From positions 450,104 through 514,103 of the forward strand of contig JAUIEK010000001.1 of assembly GCA_030428865.1 (NCBI GenBank): a stretch of DNA of 64,000 bases, read 5' to 3'. Shown in pieces: positions 9,258 to 19,219 of this stretch. The DNA comes from Bacteroidia bacterium (GTDB lineage: Bacteria > Bacteroidota > Bacteroidia > Flavobacteriales > Flavobacteriaceae). A model generated the notes under the pieces. The model was given only the letters and a program-made list of their open reading frames with translations. It had not been told where the DNA came from and made no database searches. Positions within the stretch are counted from its first letter, which is position 1, and each line of letters begins with the position of its first letter. A program made the position numbers and the translations under genes.

Positions 9258-10712
9258 TTAATTATTGTCTGAATATCCTACAGCAGTTCCTAATAATGTA
9301 GTTGAAGTACAATCATTAATTTTCACATTTACAAAATCGCCCATTTTATAGTGTTCTTTAGGAAAAACTACCACTGTATTTTGCGTATTTCGCCCTTTCC
9401 ATTCATTAGGATTTTTCTTGGAAGTTCCTTCTATTAACACTTCTTGGATTTGTCCCACATGTTCTTTTGCTCTGTATAAGCTATGTTTTTGTTGCAAGTT
9501 GATAATTTCTTGTAAGCGCCTTTTTTTCGTTTCTAAAGAAACATCATCTGTCATCTTCTTAGCGGCTAATGTGCCAGGTCTTTCTGAATAGGCAAACATG
9601 AAACCAAAGCTATACTTTACATGTTCCATCAAATCCAGTGTATCTTTATGGTCTTCTTCCGTTTCGCCACAAAAACCAGCAATCATATCTTGACTTAATG
9701 CCATTTCTGGAATTATTTTGTAAATATTGTCAACTAATTCCATGTATTCTTCTCTTGTATGTTGACGATTCATGGCTTTTAGTATTGCATTGCTTCCACT
9801 TTGTACAGGTAAGTGAATATACTTGCAAATATTTTTGTGTTTTGCCATTACATGAATCACATCAAGTGTCATGTCTTGTGGATTTGAAGTAGAAAAACGG
9901 AATCGAATTTTAGGAAATTCGGTAGCGCACATATCTAAAAGTTGTGCAAAATCGACTGCAGTTGCTTGAGCCATCTCTGAAGCATTTTTGAAATCTTTCT
10001 TGAGTCCGCCACCATACCATAAATAACTATCTACATTTTGCCCTAGTAAAGTAATTTCTTTAAAATTCTTTTCCTGCATAGATCGAATTTCTTCTAGAAT
10101 ACTTTTAGGATCTCTGCTTCGCTCACGTCCGCGAGTAAACGGAACAACACAAAAAGTGCACATATTGTCGCAACCTCTTGTGATTGATACAAAAGCAGAA
10201 ACACCATTTGAGTTTAAACGAACAGGAGAAACATCTCCGTAAGTTTCATCCTTGGATAGAATTACGTTGACCGCATCTCTTCCTGCTTCTACTTCTTCAA
10301 TTAAGTTGGGTAAGTCACGGTACGCATCTGGACCAACAACTAAATCCACAATTTTTTCTTCTTCTAAAAACTTTGCTTTTAAACGTTCTGCCATACAACC
10401 CAAAACACCCACTTTCATCTTCGGATTTCTATTTTTTGCGTGGTTGTATTTTTGTAGTCGGTTCCTTACTGTTTGTTCTGCCTTTTCACGAATAGAACAA
10501 GTATTTACAAGAACTAAGTCAGCGTCATCTAAACTTTGAGTAGTATTATATCCTTGCTCAGATAAGATAGCTGCTACAATCTCACTATCGTTCATATTCA
10601 TTTGGCAGCCATAACTTTCTATAAATAACTTTTTATTGTTACTTTCTTTTTGTTGTGTTATAAGTGCTTTTCCTTGTTTCTTTTCGTCAATTACTTTTTC
10701 TATCTGTTCCAT
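9258..10712 (-). CDS. miaB: tRNA-2-methylthio-N6-dimethylallyladenosine synthase MiaB
   Basis: Radical SAM methylthiotransferase acting on i6A37 of tRNAs that read UNN codons. 484 aa in three parts. The N-terminal UPF0004 domain has FIESYGCQMNMNDSE and NTCSIREKAE. The radical SAM core has GCDNMCTFCVVPFTRGRE (CxxxCxxC) and LGQNVDSY. The C-terminal TRAM domain follows (EVLIEGTSKKNPNEWKGR). First gene of the operon that continues to secG; a good promoter lies upstream. Confidence 0.97.
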   Translation of the reverse strand: MEQIEKVIDEKKQGKALITQQKESNNKKLFIESYGCQMNMNDSEIVAAILSEQGYNTTQSLDDADLVLVNTCSIREKAEQTVRNRLQKYNHAKNRNPKMKVGVLGCMAERLKAKFLEEEKIVDLVVGPDAYRDLPNLIEEVEAGRDAVNVILSKDETYGDVSPVRLNSNGVSAFVSITRGCDNMCTFCVVPFTRGRERSRDPKSILEEIRSMQEKNFKEITLLGQNVDSYLWYGGGLKKDFKNASEMAQATAVDFAQLLDMCATEFPKIRFRFSTSNPQDMTLDVIHVMAKHKNICKYIHLPVQSGSNAILKAMNRQHTREEYMELVDNIYKIIPEMALSQDMIAGFCGETEEDHKDTLDLMEHVKYSFGFMFAYSERPGTLAAKKMTDDVSLETKKRRLQEIINLQQKHSLYRAKEHVGQIQEVLIEGTSKKNPNEWKGRNTQNTVVVFPKEHYKMGDFVNVKINDCTSTTLLGTAVGYSDNN

Positions 10713-10729
10713 GCTCGAAAAATTGGCTA

Positions 10730-10761
10730 CAAAGATACATTAAATTACAAACATGTGACAA
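10730..10761 (-). promoter_or_regulatory. miaB operon promoter
   Basis: On the minus strand, TTG (10761-10759), 21 nt, then TATCTTTG (10737-10730). This matches the Bacteroidetes TTG-N17-23-TAnnTTTG pattern, with a short leader to the ATG at 10712. Confidence 0.6.
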
Positions 10762-10842
10762 ATTGACATGAAAAATTAAAGCTTTTAATGTTAAGAAACT
10801 GTGTAGATTTTGTGATAAAATGAACGATAAAAAAAAACTCTA

Positions 10843-10850
10843 TACTTTTG
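10843..10850 (+). promoter_or_regulatory. candidate topA -7 promoter element
   Basis: TACTTTTG matches TAnnTTTG in the miaB/topA divergent region, giving a leader of ~50 nt. No good -33 TTG was found. Confidence 0.4.
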
Positions 10851-10906
10851 CAGCTTAAGATCATTCTTTAAAAACAGATTGATTTTGAATTTAATAAAAT
10901 AAGTAA

Positions 10907-13357
10907 ATGGCAAAAAATTTAGTAATTGTTGAGTCTCCTGCAAAAGCAAAAACTATTGAGAAATTTTTAGGAAAAGATTTTCAGGTAGAGTCTAGTTTTG
11001 GGCATATAGCAGATTTACCTTCTAAAGAATTAGGTGTAGATGTAGAAGGAGATTTTAAGCCAAAATATGTTGTGTCTAAAGACAAAAATACAGTTGTAAA
11101 AAAGCTGAGAGATTTGGCTAAAAAAGTAGACACCGTTTGGTTAGCAAGTGATGAAGATAGAGAAGGAGAAGCGATTGCTTGGCATTTAGCCGAGCAGCTA
11201 AAACTGGATAGCGAAAAAACCAAGCGAATCGTTTTTCATGAGATTACTAAAAATGCTATACTACGTGCAGTAGAGAACCCCAGAGGAATAAATTATAACT
11301 TAGTTAATGCTCAGCAGGCCAGGAGAGTATTAGATAGGTTAGTAGGATATGAGCTTTCTCCTGTTTTATGGCGAAAAGTAAAAGGGGGATTATCTGCAGG
11401 AAGAGTTCAATCTGTAGCAGTCCGGTTAATTGTTGAAAGAGAACGTGAAATAGAAAATTTCACACCAATCGCCTCTTACCGAGTAGATGCTGAATTTGCA
11501 AATACTGATGGTGTAACATTTAAGGCAAAAATAGCTAGCAATTTTTCAACAAAAGCAGCAGCAGAATCATTTCTGAATTCATGTAAAGGAGCTATTTTTT
11601 CAGTTGCCGATTTGCAAAAAAAACCAGCAAGCAAAACTCCGGCAGCGCCTTTTACTACTTCAACGTTACAGCAAGAAGCTTCTAGAAAATTAGGATTTCC
11701 TGTTGCAAAAACAATGTTGATGGCTCAGCGTTTGTATGAAGCTGGATTAATTACTTATATGAGGACAGATAGTGTTAATTTATCTGAAGACGCAAAGAAT
11801 AATGCAAAAGAAGCAATCATATCAAGTTATGGGAAAGAATACAGTAATCCAAGAGACTTTTCCAATAAATCAAAAGGAGCTCAAGAAGCTCATGAAGCCA
11901 TCAGACCAACAAATTTAGAAAGACAGGAGGTTTCTGTAGATTATGATCAAGATCGATTGTACAGTTTAATCTGGAAACGGACAATTGCATCTCAGATGAG
12001 TAATGCTAAGCTAGAACGAACACTGGTTAAAATACAAAACAATAAAAACAAACAGTTATTTACTGCAAATGGAGAGGTAATTACATTTGATGGCTTTTTG
12101 AAAGTGTATCTAGAAAGTACTGACTTAGAAGATGAAGAGCAGGCAGGAATGCTTCCTAAGTTGGAGATAAAAGAAGAAGTGACCAATAAATATATTACGG
12201 CAACAGAACGTTACACGAAGCCACCTTACAGATATACGGAGGCATCTCTAGTAAAGCGATTAGAGGAACTAGGAATAGGAAGACCATCTACTTATGCTCC
12301 TACAATTTCTACAATTCAGAAAAGACAATACGTGGCAAAAGGTACTGTTGAAGGAACAAACAGAAATTATAGCCAGTTAAAATTAGAAGATGGAGAAATA
12401 TCTGTAAAAACACTTGTGGAAAAAATAGGATCAGATAAAGGGAAGCTAGTTCCAACAGATATAGGAAATGTAGTGAACGATTTCTTAGTTGAGAATTTTG
12501 AAAAAATACTAGACTACGGTTTTACAGCCAGTGTAGAAGATGAGTTTGATGAAATAGCAAAAGGAAAGGAAGACTGGACCGCTATGATTAAAGATTTCTA
12601 TCAAGATTTTCATGTAACGGTAGAAGATGTTGCCGCAAACGCAGATCGGGCTAAAGGAGAGCGATTACTGGGAGTAGATCCTGAAACAGGAAGGAACGTA
12701 TATGTTCGTTTAGGTAGATATGGGGCTATGGTTCAGATAGGTGAAGCAACTGATGAGGAAAAGCCAAAATTTGCCAGCCTGCAAGCAGATCAAACATTAA
12801 GTAGTATCACTTTTGAAGAAGCCTTAGATTTGTTTAAACTGCCCAAAGTAGTTGGTAAATATGAAGATAAAGAAGTAGTTGTAGCAAATGGTCGTTATGG
12901 GCCTTATGTTCGATTTGAAAAAATGTTTGTCTCTTTAGAAAAAGGAGAAAACCCCATGGATGTTGACTTAGATAGAGCAATTGAGTTAATTGAGAACAAG
13001 CGTAAGGCAGATGCTCCCATCGGTTCATATCAAGAACTTCCCATTCAGAAAGGAGTAGGAAGGTTTGGTCCTTTTATCAAGTGGAATTCGATGTTTATTA
13101 ATGTGAATAAAAAGTATGATTTTGATAATTTATCGCAATCAGATTTAGAAGAATTAATAGAAGATAAGTTAAAAAAAGAGCGAGAAAAATTAGTTCACAA
13201 TTGGGAAGATGTTGGTATTCGCGTAGAAAAAGCAAGGTGGGGAAGATTTAATGTATTAAAAGGCAAAGTAAAAGTAGAACTCCCCAAAACTACTGAAATT
13301 GAGAAATTATCTAAAGAAGAGGCTGTCAAACTAATAGAGCAGAAAACCAAAAAATAA
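10907..13357 (+). CDS. topA: DNA topoisomerase I
   Basis: Type IA topoisomerase that relaxes negative supercoils, 816 aa. The TOPRIM domain starts NLVIVESPAKAKTIEKFLG and holds SDEDREGEAIAWHLAE. The active-site tyrosine region reads GLITYMRTDSVNLS, and ALGIGRPSTYAPTI-type sequence is present as ELGIGRPSTYAPTIST. The C-terminal part lacks obvious zinc-ribbon cysteines and instead has repeated VGKYEDKEVVVANGRYGPYVRF-like units, usual in Bacteroidetes TopA. It is followed after ~50 bp by the arginase-fold gene. Confidence 0.97.
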   Translation: MAKNLVIVESPAKAKTIEKFLGKDFQVESSFGHIADLPSKELGVDVEGDFKPKYVVSKDKNTVVKKLRDLAKKVDTVWLASDEDREGEAIAWHLAEQLKLDSEKTKRIVFHEITKNAILRAVENPRGINYNLVNAQQARRVLDRLVGYELSPVLWRKVKGGLSAGRVQSVAVRLIVEREREIENFTPIASYRVDAEFANTDGVTFKAKIASNFSTKAAAESFLNSCKGAIFSVADLQKKPASKTPAAPFTTSTLQQEASRKLGFPVAKTMLMAQRLYEAGLITYMRTDSVNLSEDAKNNAKEAIISSYGKEYSNPRDFSNKSKGAQEAHEAIRPTNLERQEVSVDYDQDRLYSLIWKRTIASQMSNAKLERTLVKIQNNKNKQLFTANGEVITFDGFLKVYLESTDLEDEEQAGMLPKLEIKEEVTNKYITATERYTKPPYRYTEASLVKRLEELGIGRPSTYAPTISTIQKRQYVAKGTVEGTNRNYSQLKLEDGEISVKTLVEKIGSDKGKLVPTDIGNVVNDFLVENFEKILDYGFTASVEDEFDEIAKGKEDWTAMIKDFYQDFHVTVEDVAANADRAKGERLLGVDPETGRNVYVRLGRYGAMVQIGEATDEEKPKFASLQADQTLSSITFEEALDLFKLPKVVGKYEDKEVVVANGRYGPYVRFEKMFVSLEKGENPMDVDLDRAIELIENKRKADAPIGSYQELPIQKGVGRFGPFIKWNSMFINVNKKYDFDNLSQSDLEELIEDKLKKEREKLVHNWEDVGIRVEKARWGRFNVLKGKVKVELPKTTEIEKLSKEEAVKLIEQKTKK

Positions 13358-13408
13358 TTTAGCGTAAAAAAAGGAATTCGGTTATTTTTACCAGTCGATT
13401 ATAATTAT

Positions 13409-14581
13409 ATGATGAACTTAGAATTTTTGTCTCCTGTAGAAGATTCGATAGTAGCGCTTTCTGTTATTCTACAACCAGAAACTATAGGACAAAACTTGTT
13501 AATTCATCAAAAATCTACAGGCTTTCCAAATTTAGAAGGAGTAAATTTAGCTATCATAGGCGTAGATGAAGATAGGAAATCTGAGGATAACCTAGGAAGT
13601 GGAAAAGGGTTGCCTCACATTAGAGAAAAGCTTTATCAATTATTTAAAGGAAACTGGCAAACCAAAATTGCTGATTTAGGAACAATCAAGAAAGGAAGTT
13701 CTGTAAAAGATACGCATTTCGCTGTTTCTGAAGTGATAGCAGAGTTATTAAAAAGTCAAATTATTCCCATAGTCATAGGCGGAGGACAAGATCTTACCTT
13801 TGCTAATTACAAAGCTTATGATTCATTAGAGCAGGTTGTAAATCTTGTTACAGTTGATAGTATGTTTGATTTAGGAAATGTAGAAGATGAATTATCTTCT
13901 AGATCTTATTTGAGCAAAATTATCATGCAAAAGCCCACAAACTTGTTCAACTATTGCAATATAGGATATCAAACATATTTAAACTCTCAGCAAGAGATCA
14001 ACTTGATACATGAGTTAGATTTTGATGCTTATCGCCTAGGAGAAGCCAAAAATATGGAACTTGTAGAAACAGTGTTGAGAGATGCCGACATGGTTAGTGT
14101 TGATGTTAGTTCTATCAGACAGAGTGATGCTCCAGCAAACAGAAATGTATCTCCTAATGGATTTTATGGAGAGGAAATTTGTGCAATCTCTAGATATGCA
14201 GGAATTAGTGATAAAGTGAGTTCTTTTGGTGTTTATGAATACAATCATCGGCTTGATAATCCCAATAATCAAACGGCGCATCTTATCGCGCAAATGATTT
14301 GGCATTTCATAGAAGGAGTAAATCAGCGTGCAAAAGACTATCCATTTTGTACAAAAGAAAACTATCAAAAATTTACTGTTATATTAGAAGATGATGAACC
14401 GATCAACTTCTATAAAAGCGATAGGTCTGGTCGTTGGTGGATGGAGATTAATATTATTGGAAATAATAAATACAAAAGGCATACGTTAATACCTTGTACA
14501 TATCAAGACTATATTGATGCCACTAAAGAAATTATACCAAAAAAATGGTATAAAGCCATGAGTAAAATGGCAGAATTTTAA
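13409..14581 (+). CDS. arginase/formimidoylglutamase-fold protein with lost metal ligands
   Basis: 390 aa of the ureohydrolase fold, normally Mn-dependent hydrolases of guanidino or formimino groups. The three metal motifs are degenerate: GGDHS reads GGGQD (His to Gln127), DAHxD reads DSMFD (His to Met152, both Asp kept), and SxDxD reads SVDVSS (second Asp to Ser234). Three of six ligands are missing, so hydrolase activity is doubtful. Databases usually label it formimidoylglutamase. It lies directly upstream of gldKLMN, separated by only a weak terminator, so it may serve the gliding/T9SS apparatus or be a pseudoenzyme regulator; that is inference. ATG 13409 or 13412 could be the start. Confidence 0.8.
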   Translation: MMNLEFLSPVEDSIVALSVILQPETIGQNLLIHQKSTGFPNLEGVNLAIIGVDEDRKSEDNLGSGKGLPHIREKLYQLFKGNWQTKIADLGTIKKGSSVKDTHFAVSEVIAELLKSQIIPIVIGGGQDLTFANYKAYDSLEQVVNLVTVDSMFDLGNVEDELSSRSYLSKIIMQKPTNLFNYCNIGYQTYLNSQQEINLIHELDFDAYRLGEAKNMELVETVLRDADMVSVDVSSIRQSDAPANRNVSPNGFYGEEICAISRYAGISDKVSSFGVYEYNHRLDNPNNQTAHLIAQMIWHFIEGVNQRAKDYPFCTKENYQKFTVILEDDEPINFYKSDRSGRWWMEINIIGNNKYKRHTLIPCTYQDYIDATKEIIPKKWYKAMSKMAEF

Positions 14582-14596
14582 AGAAAGTCAATTATT

Positions 14597-14616
14597 AAAA
14601 AGCATTGCTTTTTTTT
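14597..14616 (+). terminator. weak terminator between the arginase-like gene and gldK
   Basis: AAAAAGC and GCTTTTT form a mostly A-T stem around ATT, followed by more T. It is probably leaky. Confidence 0.4.
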
Positions 14617-14663
14617 AATAAAAAATAATTAGGTTTACACAATTTTAAGTCAAGAAGACAATA

Positions 14664-16034
14664 ATGAAGAAACTGGCCTTATTCACCCTATTAATATCAC
14701 TTTTTTATAGCTGTGGCTCTAAGGATAGAGGAGAACTAGTAGGAATAAAAGCTAAATCTAAATGGTTCTCAGAAAAACCTTTTGGAATGTCATATATTCC
14801 TGGAGGATCTTTTACAATGGGAAAGCAAGATGAAGATCAAACAGGTACACTCAATACTCCTGCTAGAACTGTATCTGTTAGTCCTTTTTATATGGATGAA
14901 ACCGAAATTACAAACTCAGAATACAAGCAATTCGTGCACTGGGTACGAGATTCTATTGTGAGAACAGAATTAGCTCTGCGTGCAGAACTTTTGTCCTTCG
15001 GAAGTGATAGCGAAGAACCATTAACAGGAGGAATTCATGATTATAAATTTGGAGTTATTGATACAGTAGACGCTACACCGTATCAAAAATATATGTTTGA
15101 GAACTACTATGATTTGGGAGCACCTCTAGATACGTTAAAACCTCTTAACTGGTCAGAAGAAATAATTTGGGACGCGAATGACTATCCAGATTTGGATTAC
15201 GTAGAAGTGATGGATTCTTTACATATTAGTCATGAAGATGCGATTGACGGAGTTAGAACATTCAACAAAAAATTATTAAATTTTAGGTATTCTTGGTTTG
15301 ATGTAGAAGCTGCTGTAAAACAAAAAGGAAAAAGTAGACGAGAGTTTCTTAAAAAAGAAGTAGTTAATATTTATCCTGATACTACTGTCTGGGTTAAGGA
15401 TTTTAGCTACTCATATAATGATCCAATGCATCAAGATTATTTTTACCACCAAGCTTATGGAGATTACCCTGTTGTAGGAGTTAGTTGGCATCAAGCAAAA
15501 GCTTTTTGTAAGTGGAGAACTAGAAACAAGAATAATTATCTTAAGCGAAGAAAAAAGAGAAAAACTACCGTGTCTGAGTTTAGATTACCAACAGAGGCTG
15601 AGTGGGAATATGCAGCTAGAGGAGGACTAGACTATGCAAAGTATCCTTGGGGAGGACCAAATATCACTACTGATAGAGGATGTTTTTTAGCTAATTTTAA
15701 GCCTCGGAGAGGAGATTATGCAGTTGATGGCGCACTATATACAGTTGAAGCTAGATCCTATAATCCAAACGATTATGGGTTGTATAACATGGCAGGAAAT
15801 GTGTCTGAGTGGACTAGTTCTGCATACAAATCATCATCTTATTATCAAGGCTCAACTCTGAATTTGAATGTTGAAGATAGAAAAAACAAGCGAAAAGTTA
15901 TCAGAGGAGGCTCATGGAAAGATGTAGCATACTTTTTAGAAGTGAGTACTCGGGATTATGAATATGCTGACACAGCAAGAAGTTATATTGGCTTTAGAAC
16001 TGTTCAAAGTCACTTAGGGAAATCGAGAGAATAA
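14664..16034 (+). CDS. gldK: gliding motility lipoprotein GldK
   Basis: Outer-membrane-associated lipoprotein that forms the periplasmic ring of the type IX secretion system with GldN. 456 aa; signal MKKLALFTLLISLFYSC with lipobox Cys17. The formylglycine-generating-enzyme/sulfatase-modifying fold follows: MSYIPGGSFTMGKQDEDQ, YMDETEITNSEYKQFV, VVGVSWHQAKAFCKW, FRLPTEAEWEYAARGG, YNMAGNVSEWTSS and VIRGGSWKD. GldK proteins use this fold structurally. First of gldK-L-M-N, spaced 21, 42 and 19 bp apart. Confidence 0.97.
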   Translation: MKKLALFTLLISLFYSCGSKDRGELVGIKAKSKWFSEKPFGMSYIPGGSFTMGKQDEDQTGTLNTPARTVSVSPFYMDETEITNSEYKQFVHWVRDSIVRTELALRAELLSFGSDSEEPLTGGIHDYKFGVIDTVDATPYQKYMFENYYDLGAPLDTLKPLNWSEEIIWDANDYPDLDYVEVMDSLHISHEDAIDGVRTFNKKLLNFRYSWFDVEAAVKQKGKSRREFLKKEVVNIYPDTTVWVKDFSYSYNDPMHQDYFYHQAYGDYPVVGVSWHQAKAFCKWRTRNKNNYLKRRKKRKTTVSEFRLPTEAEWEYAARGGLDYAKYPWGGPNITTDRGCFLANFKPRRGDYAVDGALYTVEARSYNPNDYGLYNMAGNVSEWTSSAYKSSSYYQGSTLNLNVEDRKNKRKVIRGGSWKDVAYFLEVSTRDYEYADTARSYIGFRTVQSHLGKSRE

Positions 16035-16055
16035 ATTTGATTAAAAACAAAAACC

Positions 16056-16688
16056 ATGGCAAAATCAAAATCTAAAAAAAAGATCTTCAATATGGCATAC
16101 AGCTTCGGAGCTGCAGTTGTTATTATTGGAGCATTGTTTAAAATTCAACATTGGGAGTATGGAGCTGAAATTTTAACAATAGGTATGGTGGTAGAAGCTC
16201 TAGTTTTCTTCCTTTCAGCATTTGATTCTGTTGAAGATGATTTGGATTGGACTAAAGTGTATCCAGAGTTAGCAGGAGGAGATAAAAAACAACTTCAATT
16301 TCAAGAAGAAGGAGAAGCAGAGAGAATGCTTTCTCAAAAACTAGATAAGTTATTAGAAGAATCAAATTTAGATGTTGAACTAATGAATAATTTAGGAAAA
16401 AGTATCCAAAATTTTCAGGCAGCTGCAGAAGAGTTAAGCGTAACATCGTCTTCCATTACATCTACTTCTAGATACAATGAGCAAATGGAAAAAGCTGCTC
16501 TACATATAGAATCTTTAAATAACGTTTACAGATCTCAAGCTGAAAACGCTAATAAGCATCAAGAGATAAATAATACTCTTGTAGAAAATTCAGAACTTTT
16601 AAAGAAACAGATGGAGTCTTTAGCAAATAATCTGTCTTCTTTGAACGATGTCTATGGAGGAATGTTATCTGCAATGTCTAAAAAATAA
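16056..16688 (+). CDS. gldL: gliding motility protein GldL (T9SS motor)
   Basis: Inner-membrane motor subunit of the T9SS/gliding apparatus, 210 aa. Two closely spaced transmembrane helices at the N-terminus (MAYSFGAAVVIIGALFKIQ and ILTIGMVVEALVFFLSAF), with the conserved HWEYGAE between them, form the proton-driven GldLM motor. The cytoplasmic C-terminal part is predicted coiled coil (MLSQKLDKLLEESNLDVEL and later helices). Its place between gldK and gldM is standard. Confidence 0.97.
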   Translation: MAKSKSKKKIFNMAYSFGAAVVIIGALFKIQHWEYGAEILTIGMVVEALVFFLSAFDSVEDDLDWTKVYPELAGGDKKQLQFQEEGEAERMLSQKLDKLLEESNLDVELMNNLGKSIQNFQAAAEELSVTSSSITSTSRYNEQMEKAALHIESLNNVYRSQAENANKHQEINNTLVENSELLKKQMESLANNLSSLNDVYGGMLSAMSKK

Positions 16689-16730
16689 CATAGATGAAGA
16701 AAAATTACGTAACATTAAAAATGAGATAGA

Positions 16731-18275
16731 ATGGCAGGAGGACAACTTTCTTCAAGACAAAAGATGATTAATCTCATGTACCTGGTTTTTATTGCAATGT
16801 TGGCAATGACTATGAGTAAAGAGGTGTTAACTGCTTTTGGGTTTTTTAATGAAGATTTTGAGGAAACAAGTATTTCTGTTGCTCAAAAAAATGTATTAGC
16901 GTACGAAGGTTTAGCAATAAAAGCGCAAGATCAACCAGAAAAATTTACACCATTAAAAGCGAAAGCAGATCAAATAAAAATATTATCTGACGACTTTTAT
17001 AATTATTTAGGAAATCTTAAGACTCAACTGCTCAAAGACTATGAAGACAAGAAAGATTATGAGGCAATGGATAAGACAGATTTTTTAGATGAATATTTCT
17101 TTATTGGTGATGATATTTCAAAAGAAGGGAAAGAATATGTAGACAAGATTATTAATTATCGAACTAAAGTAACAGATATTTTAGGAGATGATTTTTCAAG
17201 TTTAAATACTGTTATCAATAAACGTTTTTCTACTAATGAATTCACAAATAGTGATGGAAAAAAAGTTTCGTGGTTATCATATAAATACAAAGGCTATCCT
17301 GCTATTGCTTCATTAACTAGTTTTACCCAATTACAAGCAAGTGTTAGAAATACAGAAAGTGACGTATTAACAACTTTGTTAGGAGGTCAATTGGAAGATG
17401 AAGTATCACTTAACAACTATCAAGGTATTGTTTCTTTAGGTAAAACAGCTTATTTCTCTGGAGAGCGTGTTAAAGGACAGGTGGTTTTAGGTAGATACGA
17501 TAACACGATGGTTCCTAAAAAAGTAGTATTAAATGGAAAAGATGTTACTAGCTCAGTAGAAAATGGACAAGTAATTATTGATATGCCTGCAGGTAATGTA
17601 GGAACTAAGGCTATAAAAGGAGCTATAACTTTTATGCAAGATGGAGAAGAAACGGAAATACCTTTTGAAAGTGAGTATTCTGTAATAGCAGAACCTAATG
17701 AAGCTGTTATATCAGCAGATAAAATGAATGTGGTTTATAGAGGGTTAGATAATCCTATTTCAATATCTGTTCCTGGTGTAGGTGACAGAGATATTAGAGC
17801 ATCTGTAGGCGGAGGTAGTAAACTAACAAAGGTAGGAGCAGGTAAATACATTTTAAGTCCAGGTGGAGGAAATACGGTAAGCATCAATGTTTCAGCTAAG
17901 CTAAGTAGTGGTAAAACAATTACGACTCCAAAAACATTTCGAATAAAAGATATCCCAACAGCAGCAGGAACTGTAAGAGGACAATTTGGAGTGATTCGAT
18001 TACCTAGGTCAAGTTTAGGGAATATACCAGTTGGTGCTGCTTTACCAGATTTTGTTTTTGATTTACAGTTAGCTGTGAGAGGTTTTACGGTAAAAGTACC
18101 AGGTCAACTTGCTGTAAAAGTAAATGGTTCTAGGTTAGATGCTCGAGCAAAAAGTGTTATATCAAAAGCTAAGCGAGGAGATGTAATTACTATTTTTGAT
18201 ATTATTGCGGTAGAGACCAAAAAAGGTACTAGAATTAAAAGGGTAATTCCTGCAAGTATTGAAGTTATAAACTAA
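16731..18275 (+). CDS. gldM: gliding motility protein GldM (T9SS)
   Basis: 514 aa. A single N-terminal transmembrane helix (NLMYLVFIAMLAMTMSKEV) crosses the inner membrane and pairs with GldL. The large periplasmic part comprises four domains that reach toward the GldKN ring. Family landmarks are GGQLSSRQKMINLMYLV at the start and the VPGVGDRDIRASVGGGSK segment in the Ig-like region. Full length; 42 bp after gldL. Confidence 0.97.
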   Translation: MAGGQLSSRQKMINLMYLVFIAMLAMTMSKEVLTAFGFFNEDFEETSISVAQKNVLAYEGLAIKAQDQPEKFTPLKAKADQIKILSDDFYNYLGNLKTQLLKDYEDKKDYEAMDKTDFLDEYFFIGDDISKEGKEYVDKIINYRTKVTDILGDDFSSLNTVINKRFSTNEFTNSDGKKVSWLSYKYKGYPAIASLTSFTQLQASVRNTESDVLTTLLGGQLEDEVSLNNYQGIVSLGKTAYFSGERVKGQVVLGRYDNTMVPKKVVLNGKDVTSSVENGQVIIDMPAGNVGTKAIKGAITFMQDGEETEIPFESEYSVIAEPNEAVISADKMNVVYRGLDNPISISVPGVGDRDIRASVGGGSKLTKVGAGKYILSPGGGNTVSINVSAKLSSGKTITTPKTFRIKDIPTAAGTVRGQFGVIRLPRSSLGNIPVGAALPDFVFDLQLAVRGFTVKVPGQLAVKVNGSRLDARAKSVISKAKRGDVITIFDIIAVETKKGTRIKRVIPASIEVIN

Positions 18276-18294
18276 GAAAGAAAAACAGAACCGT

Positions 18295-19155
18295 ATGAGT
18301 TTGAGGAAGCAATTTTGCGTAGTAGCTCTACTTTTTTTAGGAGTAGTGTGTTCGTATGCGCAAGCAAATCTTTTAAATGCAACAAAAGCGAGTCAAGTGG
18401 GAGTGAAATTAAAAGAAAAAATAGCTGCAGATAATGATAAACCTCTCCCTTATGAATATGTAGATAATAGAGATATTTTGTGGTCTAAAGTTGTTTGGGA
18501 GTTTGTTGATTTTAATCAAAAAATTAATTTTCCGTACTATTTTCCTGTAGATACAACCAACGTTTCTAAAGATAGACGATCGTTATTTGATACGTTATTA
18601 AAAGGAATACGAAGTGGAGAAATTAAAGATGTTTTTGCTGATTCTTTTTTAAGAGCTAAACTCTCTGAAAAAGAGATCAATGAAAAGTTAATTAATATTA
18701 AGCAGAATGGAGATTATTACGATACGCTAAGAATAAGTTCTCAAGATATAGAAGGATTATTGATAAAAGGAATTTGGTATTTTGATAAAAGACATAGTGA
18801 ACTAAAGTATAGACCTCTTGCGCTAGCACCTATGGGAAAAGATGTGTTAACTCTAGGAGTTGAAGAGGTTGAAGACAATGAGTTATATGAACTTTTTTGG
18901 GTTTTTTATCCATCTGCTAGAAACGTTTTGTTTGATGCAAAGGTTTTTAATCCGAAAAGTATTGCACAACCTATTTCTTATGATCATCTTATAAATGCAA
19001 GAAGGTTTAATGCTGTTATTGTTAAAGAAGAAAACATTTATGGTAATAGAGAAATTTCCGATTATATCAAAGACAATTCTTTACTCCAGTTGTTAGAGGC
19101 TAGAAAGATAAAAGAAAGCATTAGAGATCGAGAAATGGATATGTGGAACTATTAG
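18295..19155 (+). CDS. gldN: gliding motility protein GldN (T9SS)
   Basis: 286 aa exported protein with a cleavable signal (RKQFCVVALLFLGVVCSYAQ). Partner of GldK in the periplasmic ring. VDNRDILWSKVVWEFVDFNQ, FPVDTTNVSKDRRSLFD and the C-terminal DYIKDNSLLQLLEARKIKES are typical. Last gene of the gld operon, followed by a terminator. Confidence 0.96.
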   Translation: MSLRKQFCVVALLFLGVVCSYAQANLLNATKASQVGVKLKEKIAADNDKPLPYEYVDNRDILWSKVVWEFVDFNQKINFPYYFPVDTTNVSKDRRSLFDTLLKGIRSGEIKDVFADSFLRAKLSEKEINEKLINIKQNGDYYDTLRISSQDIEGLLIKGIWYFDKRHSELKYRPLALAPMGKDVLTLGVEEVEDNELYELFWVFYPSARNVLFDAKVFNPKSIAQPISYDHLINARRFNAVIVKEENIYGNREISDYIKDNSLLQLLEARKIKESIRDREMDMWNY

Positions 19156-19180
19156 TCACTTGGTTTCAAGATATTAAAAT

Positions 19181-19213
19181 AAAGCGTTTCTATATTTTGA
19201 AGCGCTTTTTGTT
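19181..19213 (+). terminator. terminator after gldN
   Basis: AAAGCGTTTC pairs with GAAGCGCTTT around an 8-nt loop (one internal T-G pair), followed by TTGTTTTT. Confidence 0.7.
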
Positions 19214-19219
19214 TTTAGC

